A stretch of 64,000 nt of DNA from Flagellimonas algicola. GTDB taxonomy: Bacteria > Bacteroidota > Bacteroidia > Flavobacteriales > Flavobacteriaceae. The position numbers were made by a program, and so were the translations under genes. Shown in pieces: positions 25,734 to 35,124 of the stretch. Each line of letters begins with the position of its first letter. The stretch's first letter is position 1. The notes beneath the pieces were generated by a model. That model worked only from the letters and a program-made list of their open reading frames with translations, was not told the DNA's origin and made no database searches. The stretch is taken from contig NZ_VCNI01000001.1 of NCBI RefSeq assembly GCF_005937185.1, forward strand, positions 366,656 through 430,655, in the 5' to 3' direction.

Positions 25734-27290
25734 CTATTTTGCCGACTTGTCCACGGCCACTCTTTTATCTCTATTTGCAACTTCCCAAGCGGTATAGAAA
25801 ACAAGCCTGGTTCTGTTTTCCAAGAGATCATAATTTATTTTATCTGGAGTGTCCCCAGGTCGGTGGTAATCTGCATGAGTACCATTGAAATAGAAAATGA
25901 TGGGAATGTTGTTCTTGGCAAAATTGTAATGATCGCTGCGATAATAAAACCGATTGGGATCATTCTCGTCATTGTATTTGTAATCAAATTCAATCTGGGT
26001 GTATTTTTCGTTGATTTCTTCGGACAAATTGTGCAATTCCGTACTTAACTTGTCCGAACCTATCAGATAGAGATAGTTTCTGTTCCCTCCTCTTTTGGGA
26101 TCTATTCGACCAATCATATCAATGTTTAAATTGGCAACGGTTTGTTCAAGCGGAAAAATGGGATCTACATCGGTATAATACCTAGAACCCAACAGTCCTT
26201 TTTCTTCACCGGTTACATGAAGAAAAACAATGGAACGTTTGGGGCCTTCCCCCGCATCGGAAGCCTTTTTAAATGCCTCGGCCATCTCCAGCAAGGCTAC
26301 ACTGCCAGAACCATCATCATCAGCACCGTTGTTGATTTGCCCATCCGCGGTTACCCCAATGTGATCCAAATGGGAGGAGATAATCAGATATTCATCTGGT
26401 TTTTCAGTCCCTTTTATAACGGCAGCCACATTTTCAGAGTCTACTTGTCCATTGGAGCTTTCTATACCCAATTGAATGGTGGCAGCAAACGCACCAGGAG
26501 TATGATCCGATTCAATATCAGGTTTTAGCGTTTTAACCGACCTTTTGTTCAGAAGTAGTAGAGCTTGGGTATCAGATTGATCCTTTAAGCTCATTTTACC
26601 ACTTTTATTACCTTTCATGAAATCGAAATACCCTTTGAACCTAGGGTAATTTGTGGTGTCGTAATAAAGCACGGCCTTGGCTCCTTTTTCCATTGCAAGA
26701 CCTGATTTTTTCCCTACCCCTTCACTCATATTGCTCCAAAGGGACTTTTCTTTGGTTCCTGAAAGGGTATAATTGCCGTCCCCATTTACGGGTTCCCCTG
26801 CTTTGATCAAGACCAGTTTCCCAGTTACGTCCACATTGGAATAATCAGAATAGGAACCCTCTTCAATACCATAACCTACATAGACCAATTCATTGAAATT
26901 TCCTTTGGCTTCCGAAAAGCTAAGAATATCATCACCCAACTCAAAGGTGGAACCGTTAAAGGAAACAATTCCTTCAGGCACCTGGGCAATTTCTAAGGGT
27001 ACTTTTTGAAAATAATCGCCATTGGCCTTGGCAGCAGGGATCCCCAAAGATTCATAATACGATCGAAGATATTCCACGGCTTTCTTTTGCCCCGGTTGAC
27101 CAGTCTCTCGACCCTCAAACTCGTCAGAAGCATAGATATATAGGTGTTCCTTCAAATCTTCTTCTGTAATGGTCTTGGCATAGGTAACTGGATCTACCGT
27201 GCTCTGGGCTACGGTATTGGTTTCGACCGTTTTTTGGGAGGAGTTGCAGGAAATTTGAAGTCCAACAAACAGTAGGAGTATAAATCTCAT
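25734..27290 (-). CDS. M28 family zinc peptidase lipoprotein
   Basis: 518 residues from the ATG at 27290, chosen because it opens a lipoprotein signal (MRFILLLFVGLQISC, Cys at 15). Residues 120-270 form a PA-type insert domain. The M28 catalytic domain follows with SSHLDHIG, NNGADDDGSGSVALLEM, HVTGEEKGLLGSRYY, NLNIDMIGR and RSDHYNFAK, which supply the dinuclear zinc ligands and catalytic Glu. Probably an aminopeptidase or carboxypeptidase in the periplasm or on the surface. It lies downstream of the AraC gene but has its own promoter-like box. Confidence 0.9.
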   Translation of the reverse strand: MRFILLLFVGLQISCNSSQKTVETNTVAQSTVDPVTYAKTITEEDLKEHLYIYASDEFEGRETGQPGQKKAVEYLRSYYESLGIPAAKANGDYFQKVPLEIAQVPEGIVSFNGSTFELGDDILSFSEAKGNFNELVYVGYGIEEGSYSDYSNVDVTGKLVLIKAGEPVNGDGNYTLSGTKEKSLWSNMSEGVGKKSGLAMEKGAKAVLYYDTTNYPRFKGYFDFMKGNKSGKMSLKDQSDTQALLLLNKRSVKTLKPDIESDHTPGAFAATIQLGIESSNGQVDSENVAAVIKGTEKPDEYLIISSHLDHIGVTADGQINNGADDDGSGSVALLEMAEAFKKASDAGEGPKRSIVFLHVTGEEKGLLGSRYYTDVDPIFPLEQTVANLNIDMIGRIDPKRGGNRNYLYLIGSDKLSTELHNLSEEINEKYTQIEFDYKYNDENDPNRFYYRSDHYNFAKNNIPIIFYFNGTHADYHRPGDTPDKINYDLLENRTRLVFYTAWEVANRDKRVAVDKSAK

Positions 27291-27316
27291 TTCAAGGAAT
27301 TTGTTGAATAATTTGC

Positions 27317-27343
27317 CAAAAGTAACAAACAATTCGTATCCAA
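27317..27343 (-). promoter_or_regulatory. promoter of M28 peptidase
   Basis: Minus strand reads TTG (27343-27341), 16 nt, TACTTTTG (27324-27317), ending 26 nt before the ATG at 27290. The spacer is slightly short. Confidence 0.4.
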
Positions 27344-27359
27344 TCATTGGTTTAGGCAA

Positions 27360-28202
27360 TTAGCTTATTTCCTTCCTATATTTTGTGGGGTTGATTCCTT
27401 TAATATCCTTAAAAGTTTTATTGAAATTGGATATGGAGTTAAAGCCGGAAGCATGGGCAGCTTCCACAACCGAAAGATCTTTGTTTTGGTTCAATAATTG
27501 ACAAACATGCTCAATACGGATTTCACTCAGAAATTTAAAGAAGGTCTTGTTGGTTCGCTGTTTAAAAAATCTACAAAAAGCATTTGGCGTCATGTGGGCC
27601 AATTTCGCAACCGTTTCCAAATCCACTTTTTGATCAAAGTTCCCCATCACAAAGTCAAAAACTACCCGCAACCTTTCCCCATGATCATGCGAGATTTCTT
27701 TGGAGTGGACAAAGCTTGCTAATCGTTGCCCCTTGGAACCGCTCATCGTTTTTAGGAGTTGCATTAGGGTCATGAATCGTGCAAAGTGTCCCTTGCTGTG
27801 GATACCTTGCATAGCAATCGCTACTTCATCCAGTTGACTTTGTAATTTATAACCGGTTTCAGCATAGCTGAAAAAAGCTTGTAGCTCTTCCATTTCCTGG
27901 AGCTTGAAGAAAGAATCACCAAATGAATCCAACGCAAAGAATACGGAAATCATCTGCACACGATCCGTGCTTTGATCACTTTTAAACAAATGTGGGATAT
28001 GGCTTCCCACAACAAAACAATCTCCAGATGTAAAGGAGTGCACACTATCACCCACAATTAACTTTCCATTGCCCTGAACAATCAGGCTCATTTGTATTTC
28101 CTCATGTTGGTGAAGCTTGTCGTAAAACGCGGGGCCTTGATCTTTTTGAACTATAATGTTCTCTCCGGGCTTTTTGGGAATTTTAAAGGAATATACCTTC
28201 AT
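27360..28202 (-). CDS. AraC family transcriptional regulator
   Basis: 280 residues from the ATG at 28202. The N-terminal cupin sensor domain (LHQHEEIQMSLIVQGNGKL, GDCFVVGSHIPHLF) is followed by a C-terminal AraC double helix-turn-helix (VAKLAHMTPNAFCRFFKQRT; VVEAAHASGFNSISNFNKTF). It is divergent from the hydroxyproline operon across a 125-bp spacer, so regulation of that operon is the likely job. The effector would bind the cupin. Confidence 0.92.
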   Translation of the reverse strand: MKVYSFKIPKKPGENIIVQKDQGPAFYDKLHQHEEIQMSLIVQGNGKLIVGDSVHSFTSGDCFVVGSHIPHLFKSDQSTDRVQMISVFFALDSFGDSFFKLQEMEELQAFFSYAETGYKLQSQLDEVAIAMQGIHSKGHFARFMTLMQLLKTMSGSKGQRLASFVHSKEISHDHGERLRVVFDFVMGNFDQKVDLETVAKLAHMTPNAFCRFFKQRTNKTFFKFLSEIRIEHVCQLLNQNKDLSVVEAAHASGFNSISNFNKTFKDIKGINPTKYRKEIS

Positions 28203-28282
28203 TTGTTCAAAAATTACCTTAAAAAGGATAAATGTAACCAAATGAAGATAATATATCGTGATATTTAGCTAATTTTCAGGAA

Positions 28283-28311
28283 TTGTATACAAGGAACTCC
28301 TTTTACATTTG
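28283..28311 (+). promoter_or_regulatory. promoter of hydroxyproline operon
   Basis: TTG (28283-28285), 18 nt, TACATTTG (28304-28311): full match to the Bacteroidetes consensus, 16 nt before the ATG at 28328. The AraC gene starts on the other side of the same 125-bp spacer. Confidence 0.65.
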
Positions 28312-28327
28312 CGAAAACTAATCGAAA

Positions 28328-29236
28328 ATGACAAACATAAGTTGGAAAGGGGTAATGCCTGCCGTTACCACCAAGTTTACTCAAGATGACAAGTTGGACC
28401 TTGAAATGTTCTCCTTGAACATTAATGCCCAATTGGAGGCCGGGGTCCATGGAATTATTTTAGGAGGAACACTGGGGGAGGCCAGTACCTTGGAAGATGA
28501 GGAAAAGAAGGTATTGGTGCAACACACGGTTGAATTGGTGGACGGCAAGGTTCCGGTTGTTATGAACATTGCGGAGCAATCTACACGTCAAGCTGTCAAA
28601 GCTGCAGCTCTAGCCCAAGAGCAAGGGGCTTCTGGCCTTATGATGTTGCCTCCCATGAGGTACAAATCTACCGATCATGAAACCGTGGAATATTTTAAAG
28701 CTGTGGCTGAAAGTACTTCACTACCCATAATGATCTACAATAACCCTGTTGATTACAAGATTGAAGTAACTTTGGACATGTTCGATGAACTTTTAAAGTA
28801 CGAGAATATCCAGGCGGTTAAAGAATCAACAAGAGATATTACCAACATTATCCGAATCCAAAACCGTTTTGGGAACAGATTGAACATTTTATGCGGAGTG
28901 GATACCTTGGCCATGGAAAGCATGGTGATGGGAGCGGACGGTTGGGTAGCCGGTTTGGTCTGTGCCTTCCCTAGAGAAACAGTTGCTATTTATGAGTTGG
29001 TGAAAGCTGGACGTATTGAGGAAGCCGCAAAGATTTACAGCTGGTTTATGCCCTTATTGGAGTTGGATATCAGCCCTCAGTTGGTACAGAACATTAAGCT
29101 GGCGGAAGTGGCTACAGGCATTGGAACCGAACAAGTTAGATTGCCAAGATTGCCATTGCATGGTAAAGAACGCCAGAGAGTTCTTGCCATTATAGAAGAA
29201 GGAGTAAAAACAAGACCCGAAATTCCAAATTTTTAA
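28328..29236 (+). CDS. dihydrodipicolinate synthase family enzyme (probable pyrroline-4-hydroxy-2-carboxylate deaminase)
   Basis: 302 residues, class I aldolase barrel of the DapA family. Schiff-base lysine K165 in QAVKEST, Y137 in MIYNNP, and the phosphate/carboxylate loop GGTLGEASTL. Operon position next to a hydroxyproline 2-epimerase and a D-amino-acid oxidase points to 1-pyrroline-4-hydroxy-2-carboxylate deaminase rather than lysine biosynthesis; that step yields 2-oxoglutarate semialdehyde. The stop overlaps the next start by 1 nt (TAATG). Confidence 0.85.
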   Translation: MTNISWKGVMPAVTTKFTQDDKLDLEMFSLNINAQLEAGVHGIILGGTLGEASTLEDEEKKVLVQHTVELVDGKVPVVMNIAEQSTRQAVKAAALAQEQGASGLMMLPPMRYKSTDHETVEYFKAVAESTSLPIMIYNNPVDYKIEVTLDMFDELLKYENIQAVKESTRDITNIIRIQNRFGNRLNILCGVDTLAMESMVMGADGWVAGLVCAFPRETVAIYELVKAGRIEEAAKIYSWFMPLLELDISPQLVQNIKLAEVATGIGTEQVRLPRLPLHGKERQRVLAIIEEGVKTRPEIPNF

Positions 29237-30246
29237 TGCCGATACATACGTTTAAGTGCATTGATGCCCATACCTGTGGAAATCCGGTACGACTTATAGT
29301 CGAGGGAGGCCCCGAACTCCAGGGAAAGACCATGGAGGAAAAGCGCCAACATTTCCTTGCAAAGTACGATTGGGTCAGAACGGGGCTTATGTTTGAACCC
29401 AGAGGGCACGATATGATGAGCGGAAGCATTCTATATCCACCGCATGACCCTAAAAATGACGCAGCCATTCTCTTTATAGAGACTAGTGGTTGTCTGCCCA
29501 TGTGTGGTCACGGAACCATTGGTACCATGACCATTGCCTTGGAGGAAGGACTTATCCAACCCAAAGTAGAGGGAAAGGTGAACTTGGAAACCCCGGCGGG
29601 ATTGGTTGAAATATCCTATTCCAAACCTCAGGAGAAAGTGGAATGGGTGAGGATAACCAATGTGAAGAGTTATTTGGCTGCGCAAAACTTCACGGTTGAA
29701 TCTTCCTTTCTCGGCACCTTGAGATTTGATGTTGCTTTTGGAGGTAATTTCTATGCCATAGTAGACCCTCAATCCAATTTTTCCGGAGTACAGGATTTCT
29801 CTGCAGGGGCATTGATACAGTTTTCCCAAGAACTTCGAAAGCGAATCAATGAGAAATACCCTGATGCATTTATCCATCCTGAGAATACAGCTATCAATGG
29901 AGTTTCCCATATGTTATGGACCGGAAATCCATTGAATGCTAGTTCCACCAGCAGGAATGCCGTTTTCTATGGGGATAAAGCTATTGATAGATCACCCTGT
30001 GGTACTGGAACGTCTGCTCGTATGGCCCAATTATTTACTCGAGGAAAGTTAAAATTAGAGGAGGAATTCATCCATGAAAGCTACATAGGTTCTACATTTG
30101 TAGGGAAAGTGGAAAGGGAAACTACCTTGGATAACAAAGTGGCCATAATTCCCAGTATTCAGGGATGGGCGAAGGTCTATGGTAGAAATACCATCACCAT
30201 TGACACGGATGATGACCCCTATGCCCACGGATTCCAAGTAATTTGA
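29236..30246 (+). CDS. 4-hydroxyproline 2-epimerase (proline racemase family)
   Basis: 336 residues. Proline racemase fold with both catalytic cysteines: C90 in CLPMCGHGTIG and C255 in DRSPCGTGTSARMA. The Cys/Cys pair is that of racemases and 4-hydroxyproline 2-epimerases; trans-3-hydroxyproline dehydratases carry Thr or Ser at the second site. It would convert trans-4-hydroxy-L-proline to cis-4-hydroxy-D-proline, feeding the oxidase encoded next. Translationally coupled to the upstream deaminase gene; 1 nt separates it from the oxidase gene. Confidence 0.92.
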   Translation: MPIHTFKCIDAHTCGNPVRLIVEGGPELQGKTMEEKRQHFLAKYDWVRTGLMFEPRGHDMMSGSILYPPHDPKNDAAILFIETSGCLPMCGHGTIGTMTIALEEGLIQPKVEGKVNLETPAGLVEISYSKPQEKVEWVRITNVKSYLAAQNFTVESSFLGTLRFDVAFGGNFYAIVDPQSNFSGVQDFSAGALIQFSQELRKRINEKYPDAFIHPENTAINGVSHMLWTGNPLNASSTSRNAVFYGDKAIDRSPCGTGTSARMAQLFTRGKLKLEEEFIHESYIGSTFVGKVERETTLDNKVAIIPSIQGWAKVYGRNTITIDTDDDPYAHGFQVI

Positions 30247-30247
30247 A

Positions 30248-31504
30248 ATGGGAAAAAATAAGAGCATAATTGTAGTTGGTGGAGGCATCATCGGGCTTTC
30301 GACGGCCTATTTTTTGCAGAAAGAAGGACATCAGGTAACGGTTTTGGATAAATCCAATATGGATTCCGGGGCGTCCTATGTCAACGCTGGTTACATCACC
30401 CCAAGTCATATTGTTCCCTTAGCCTCACCGGGAATGATTTCCAAAGGAATCAAATACATGTTTAATTCCTCCAGTCCATTTTACATGAAACCACGTTTGG
30501 ATTTGGATTTCATGAAATGGGCTTGGTACTTCAAAAAATCTTCGACAGCAGAGAAGGTGCGGAAGGCGATGCCCGTAATCATGGATATCAATCTTCTGAG
30601 TCGCTCGCTTTACGAGGAGATTTGGAATTCTGGAGATTTAGGTGAGTTTCAGTTGGAGCGCAAAGGGTTGCTGATGATGTACCAGACCAAAAAGGAAAGG
30701 GACCACGAACATGAAGTTGCCGAGCGTGCCAAGGAACTTGGACTAACGGTTCATCACCTGGATTTGGACGGATTACGAATTAGGGAACCCCATATAGAGC
30801 TGAATGCAAAGGGAGCCTTTCATTATGAATCGGATTGGCATACCACTCCACATCAGATTATGGATCGTATGTTGACCTACCTTCAAAAAAATGGGGTTAA
30901 CATTAAGAAAAATGAGGAAGTTCAAGATGTGGCTTTGAACTCAGAAAAGGTTACAGGGGTTAGAACCAATCTGGCCAACTATCATGCTGATGAGATAGTG
31001 TTTGCAGCTGGGTCATGGACCAACAAACTGTCAAAAAAATTGGGCATTAAATTACCACTTCAAGCAGGAAAGGGGTATAGAATCAATGTGGAAACCCCAA
31101 CCAACATTTCTATGCCGGCTATTTTGATGGAAGCCAAGATGGCCGTTACACCTATGGACGGTTTTACCCGTTTCGCAGGAACCATGGAGTTTTCTGGAAT
31201 CAACAACACAATTAGAAAAGAGCGAGTAGAAGCCATTGCCAAGGGAGCAGGTCGTTATTACAAAGGACTTCAAATACCTGAAGTGGACAAACAAAATGCC
31301 CAATGTGGTCTTAGACCGGTAACCCCGGACGGATTACCTTATATTGGCACATCGAGCAAATACAAAAACCTTCATTTGGCCACTGGCCATGCCATGATGG
31401 GATGGAGTCTTGGACCAGCTACTGGAAAATTGATCACCGAATTGATTTCAGGATCAAAACCTTCCATGGACATAAGTCCATTTCTGCCGGAACGAAAGTT
31501 TTGA
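30248..31504 (+). CDS. FAD-dependent D-amino-acid oxidase/dehydrogenase (hydroxyproline type)
   Basis: 418 residues. N-terminal dinucleotide-binding motif IIVVGGGIIGLSTAYFL, DAO-family fold, and C-terminal FAD contact region (LRPVTPDGLPYIG, HLATGHAMMGWSLGPATGKL). In this operon it is expected to oxidise cis-4-hydroxy-D-proline to the pyrroline consumed by the DapA-like enzyme. Electrons probably go to the respiratory chain or O2. No membrane segment. Last recognisable gene of the operon; the semialdehyde dehydrogenase needed to finish the route is not in the window. Confidence 0.9.
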   Translation: MGKNKSIIVVGGGIIGLSTAYFLQKEGHQVTVLDKSNMDSGASYVNAGYITPSHIVPLASPGMISKGIKYMFNSSSPFYMKPRLDLDFMKWAWYFKKSSTAEKVRKAMPVIMDINLLSRSLYEEIWNSGDLGEFQLERKGLLMMYQTKKERDHEHEVAERAKELGLTVHHLDLDGLRIREPHIELNAKGAFHYESDWHTTPHQIMDRMLTYLQKNGVNIKKNEEVQDVALNSEKVTGVRTNLANYHADEIVFAAGSWTNKLSKKLGIKLPLQAGKGYRINVETPTNISMPAILMEAKMAVTPMDGFTRFAGTMEFSGINNTIRKERVEAIAKGAGRYYKGLQIPEVDKQNAQCGLRPVTPDGLPYIGTSSKYKNLHLATGHAMMGWSLGPATGKLITELISGSKPSMDISPFLPERKF

Positions 31505-31582
31505 TTCCCAGCTTTTAAGGATAATCGACAACTGGCATTCTTTTTGTTTTATAATTGTATGATTTCGAAGTAATTTTACAAT

Positions 31583-32512
31583 ATGATTAAAAAGTACCTC
31601 TTTGTTTTTATTCTTTTGACCACACATTTTGGGATGTTTTCCCAAGACCTTCAAATGCTCAAGGTTCAGGACTTTGATTTAAGAGGGAATGTTAAATCTT
31701 GTTTGGTAATCACAGATTATGGAAAGGAACTCTTTGAATTTGATGAAGATGGGTTCTTGATCAGAACCATTACCCAGTACAATGAAACGGATCAGGATAT
31801 TACCCTGTACAAATATGAAGAAGGTCATTTAGTTGAAAAACGAATGGAGAGCTACAAGGACAATATATTGGATGCAGCTACCTCCATGGTCAACTTCTAT
31901 ACCAGGGATAGTTTACAACCGGGGAAATTGTTTGAGCGAATTGTTTCTTATGATAAGGAATTTTTGGAGCAGCAGGAGTACATGTTTGATGGGGAGGAAC
32001 GCCTTGTAAAAATCATTACCTCCAATGCCGAGGGTGTAGATGAAAGCACGGTTGAATATGTCCCTTATAAGAATGAACTCACCACGAGCTATTTTGGAAA
32101 TGGTGTTTTGGAAAAATCAGTTAGAACCTCCGAAAAGAAGACAGCGAATGGCACGCAAAAGATTATTCTGACCAAGGAGTTTATCGGTGGAGAACCCAAC
32201 AAGGCTACAGAAGAAGTTTTCAATGCTAACGGAAGGATGGATTCCGAGGAGTTTTTTCAGTTCAATGCTGTCCAAAAGAAATTTGAGTCTGAGAGGAAAC
32301 GTATCTATTCCTATGATGTGGAAGGTATGTTGGAAAAAGTAACTACACGAACCTCCAATTCAGAATCCATAAAGGAATACATTCATCAATTTGATAACAA
32401 TCCGGAAAAAAATTGGATCAAACAGATTATTACCCCGGACAATACCTATTCCACTAGGCGGATAACCTACTTCCCCGTTGCGGAAGTTGGGGAAGAGGGT
32501 GAGCCTAATTGA
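31583..32512 (+). CDS. secreted protein of unknown function with RHS-like beta repeats
   Basis: 309 residues with a signal peptide (MIKKYLFVFILLTTHFGMFSQ). The body has irregular repeats of the type YD-G-L-K-T/Y (YGKELFEFDEDGFLIRTIT; YMFDGEERLVKIIT; YSYDVEGMLEKVTT), resembling the short YD-like hairpins of RHS-type or antitoxin-like repeat proteins. I cannot assign a function. It ends flush against the stop of the convergent VOC gene. Confidence 0.7.
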   Translation: MIKKYLFVFILLTTHFGMFSQDLQMLKVQDFDLRGNVKSCLVITDYGKELFEFDEDGFLIRTITQYNETDQDITLYKYEEGHLVEKRMESYKDNILDAATSMVNFYTRDSLQPGKLFERIVSYDKEFLEQQEYMFDGEERLVKIITSNAEGVDESTVEYVPYKNELTTSYFGNGVLEKSVRTSEKKTANGTQKIILTKEFIGGEPNKATEEVFNANGRMDSEEFFQFNAVQKKFESERKRIYSYDVEGMLEKVTTRTSNSESIKEYIHQFDNNPEKNWIKQIITPDNTYSTRRITYFPVAEVGEEGEPN

Positions 32513-32908
32513 TTATTTCAGCTCTAACAAATCCCACAGATTACCGTATAAGTCCTCAAAAACCACTACAGTTCCATAGGGCTCATCCCTTGGTTCTTCC
32601 TTAAAAACCACACCTTTGGATTGCATTTGCTTATAGGTGGCCCAAAAATCCGTGGTGTGCAGAAACATAAACACCCTGCCACCGGTTTGGTTGCCAATGG
32701 CAGCTTCTTGTTCAGGTCCTACGGCTTTCCCAAGTACCAATTGGCATTCTGAATTTTTGGGAGAGACCAGAACCCATCTTTTATCGTCACCCAGATCAAT
32801 ATCCTTGATCAAATCAAAATTCAATTTGTCAGTATAGTACGAAATAGCCTCGTCATAATCCCGAACCACAAGGGTAACATGGGTCAAATGCTGTTTAGGG
32901 CTTGTCAT
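32513..32908 (-). CDS. VOC family protein (glyoxalase/dioxygenase-like)
   Basis: 131 residues, a single VOC module: THVTLVVRDYDEAISYY, DKRWVLVSP, RVFMFLHTTDFWATY and VVFEDLYGNLWDLLE. His and Glu metal-ligand positions are present (THV, FLH and the terminal WDLLE). The substrate cannot be inferred. Same strand as and 4 nt after the alpha/beta hydrolase gene, so probably co-transcribed. Cytosolic. Confidence 0.87.
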   Translation of the reverse strand: MTSPKQHLTHVTLVVRDYDEAISYYTDKLNFDLIKDIDLGDDKRWVLVSPKNSECQLVLGKAVGPEQEAAIGNQTGGRVFMFLHTTDFWATYKQMQSKGVVFKEEPRDEPYGTVVVFEDLYGNLWDLLELK

Positions 32909-32912
32909 AATT

Positions 32913-33557
32913 CTAAATTAGTTGGCTTAACAATTCTGGTTTTACTTCATGTCCTCCTTCAAAATGAATCACTTTTGCGCTTCCCAAAAAGAGCTTATCC
33001 ATTTTTTCCAATTCCTGTTTCCTGCGTTCTGGGGTTAAATAATGGTCTTTATCGCCATATACGACCGTCACCTTGGTGGATTCCCAATCCATAAAGTCAA
33101 AATCCGAAGGGACTAATTCTTTTGGAATACCGCCAGCATACAATACCAAAGAATGGCATCGGATTTTCCTGCGAACCATCCAACGCGTTACAATGGAAAC
33201 TCCTTGTGAAAAACCAAAAAGCACTAAATTGAGGTTGGAGGGGACGTTCTCTGCTTCAAAAACAGCATCAATATAGTTCAGCACATTCTCCGTTTCCAGT
33301 TGGGTATTCTCCTTGGTGAGCCAACTGGCACCTACATACTTGAACTCATCTTTCAAATAGTATTTGGAAGGAGCTTGTGGGGCAATGATATAATTTTCCT
33401 CTGGATTTAACTTGGAAAAATACCGTATAAAAAATCGACTTAAATACCCCATACCATGAAAGACAATCCAAATGTTTTTGGTTTTGTCACCAATACTATT
33501 TAACGTCTCGTAGCTATTTTGGCTTTGGTAAACCACCCTTTTTTCTGTCAGTTTCAT
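32913..33557 (-). CDS. alpha/beta hydrolase (carboxylesterase-like)
   Basis: 214 residues. Nucleophile elbow GFSQGVSI, acid in YGDKDHYLTPER and His in HFEGGHEVKPE give a full catalytic triad. The short form fits small esterases of the phospholipase/carboxylesterase group. Despite standing beside menaquinone genes it is on the opposite strand and does not show clear MenH features, so I do not call it menH. Confidence 0.85.
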   Translation of the reverse strand: MKLTEKRVVYQSQNSYETLNSIGDKTKNIWIVFHGMGYLSRFFIRYFSKLNPEENYIIAPQAPSKYYLKDEFKYVGASWLTKENTQLETENVLNYIDAVFEAENVPSNLNLVLFGFSQGVSIVTRWMVRRKIRCHSLVLYAGGIPKELVPSDFDFMDWESTKVTVVYGDKDHYLTPERRKQELEKMDKLFLGSAKVIHFEGGHEVKPELLSQLI

Positions 33558-33586
33558 AAACTGTCCAACTTAATATTTTAAAGCAA

Positions 33587-33594
33587 TACCTTTG
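33587..33594 (+). promoter_or_regulatory. -7 box for thioesterase-menF unit
   Basis: TACCTTTG matches TAnnTTTG and ends 24 nt before the ATG at 33619. No clear -33 TTG. Confidence 0.45.
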
Positions 33595-33618
33595 CGTAAT
33601 TTTACAAAAATTAAAGGC

Positions 33619-34041
33619 ATGGACGAACACAAAGCCAAAATACTTGAGGTATGCAATAACATTTGCAAGAATACCTTAATGGAAACCTTGGACATTAGCT
33701 ATGTGGATGTGGGGGAGAATTTCTTGATTGCCAAAATGCCCGTGTCCCCAAAAGTGCATCAACCCGATGGTGTTTTGCATGGTGGAGCCTCAGTGGCTTT
33801 GGCGGAAAGTGTAGGTAGCGCCGCGTCCTATGTGTTTTTGGATGGACAGGAGTTTTTTGTGAGGGGAATTGAAATTTCCGCGAATCATGTCAGATCTGTA
33901 AAAGAAGGCTACGTATATGCCAAAGCTTCCATAATCCATAAAGGACGCACCACCCAACTGTGGGAGATAAAGATTAGCAATGAAGAGGGCGACCTGATTT
34001 CCAATTGTAAATTAACTACTATTGCCTTACCCAGAAAATAA
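33619..34041 (+). CDS. hotdog-fold thioesterase (PaaI/DHNA-CoA thioesterase-like)
   Basis: 140 residues from ATG 33619. Hotdog motif HQPDGVLHGGASVALAES is that of the PaaI/YdiI group; family members hydrolyse 1,4-dihydroxy-2-naphthoyl-CoA (the MenI step) or phenylacetyl-type CoA esters. Position directly before menF, which overlaps its end by 20 nt, favours the menaquinone role. An upstream in-frame TTG is not used because it overlaps the -7 box. Confidence 0.88.
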   Translation: MDEHKAKILEVCNNICKNTLMETLDISYVDVGENFLIAKMPVSPKVHQPDGVLHGGASVALAESVGSAASYVFLDGQEFFVRGIEISANHVRSVKEGYVYAKASIIHKGRTTQLWEIKISNEEGDLISNCKLTTIALPRK

Positions 34042-35098
34042 AGATTTCCAAGACTTATTGGATGATTTGGCTAATGCACTTGCCAACAAACAGCCATTTG
34101 CGGTTTATCGCAAACCCAATGAAAATAAAGTGCAGGCGGTTTTTCAAGAAAATGGCACATTAAATTTGGCCCTAAGTTTTAACGAAAAGGGTTTTGTTTT
34201 TGCTCCTTTTGATTGGCAGGACAATGCGGTACTGATTCGGGCCGATAAAGTGTCGACGTCTTCGTTTGAAGCAAATATTGGACTTGTTGGAGAAGTTGAT
34301 GAGCTTTCTGAAACCGGGAAGCAACCTTTTTTGAAATTGGTTCAAAAAGGAGTGACCCAAATCAAACAGGGAGAGTTGAAAAAAGTGGTATTGTCCAGAA
34401 AGATAGATTTGGAATTCCATCAATCCCCATTGGAGGTGTTTCAACGGCTTATTGAAAATTATGCCAAGGCTTTTTGTTATTTGTTTCATCATCCCAAAGT
34501 GGGAATTTGGTGTGGCGCCACTCCAGAAACACTGGTGTATATAACAAAAGGAGAACTTAAGACCATGTCTTTGGCGGCAACCTTACCTTATTTGGAAGGA
34601 ACCCAACCTAAGTGGGGTTCCAAGGAAATAGAGGAACAGGAAATGGTCTCGGGATACATACTGGAACAACTATCAGAAATAGCCAATGGCTTGAAAATGG
34701 AAGCTGTTAAGTCCTCCAAGGCTGGAAATCTTTGGCATTTGAAATCCGAGATTAAGGGCAAACTACAAAGCAGCGCTTCATTAAAGGATGTGGTCAAAGC
34801 GTTGCACCCAACTCCAGCGGTGTGTGGGATTCCCACCAAAGAGGCCCAACAATTTATTCAGGAACAGGAAGGCTACGCCCGTACTTTCTATACAGGATTT
34901 TTAGGAGAATTGAATCTAGAAGAAACCACCTCCGCTTCGCTGTTCGTTAATCTGAGATGTATGGAAATCAAGCCTGGAAAAGCTTCCATTTTTGTGGGTG
35001 GGGGAATCACCTCGGCATCCGATACTGAAAAGGAATGGACTGAGACCCAGAATAAAAGCAAAACCTTGCTCAACATCCTACAATTTGTAAGTCATTAA
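34022..35098 (+). CDS. menF: isochorismate synthase MenF
   Basis: 358 residues with a probable TTG start at 34022; there is no usable ATG in the frame until far inside the domain (a second in-frame TTG is at 34058). The chorismate-binding domain is intact: KKVVLSRKIDL, GIWCGATPETLV, SLAATLP, EQEMVSGYI, HPTPAVCGIP and FVGGGITSASDTEKEW. It converts chorismate to isochorismate, first step of menaquinone synthesis. The start overlaps the thioesterase gene by 20 nt; menD follows 40 nt later. Confidence 0.92.
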   Translation: MPYPENKDFQDLLDDLANALANKQPFAVYRKPNENKVQAVFQENGTLNLALSFNEKGFVFAPFDWQDNAVLIRADKVSTSSFEANIGLVGEVDELSETGKQPFLKLVQKGVTQIKQGELKKVVLSRKIDLEFHQSPLEVFQRLIENYAKAFCYLFHHPKVGIWCGATPETLVYITKGELKTMSLAATLPYLEGTQPKWGSKEIEEQEMVSGYILEQLSEIANGLKMEAVKSSKAGNLWHLKSEIKGKLQSSASLKDVVKALHPTPAVCGIPTKEAQQFIQEQEGYARTFYTGFLGELNLEETTSASLFVNLRCMEIKPGKASIFVGGGITSASDTEKEWTETQNKSKTLLNILQFVSH

Positions 35099-35124
35099 TT
35101 TTAGGCGGAGAACATTTTGGAGCT

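Noticed and set aside
32913..33557. Calling the alpha/beta hydrolase menH
   Set aside because: Triad and size fit a general carboxylesterase; it is on the opposite strand from the men genes and lacks clear MenH-specific features.
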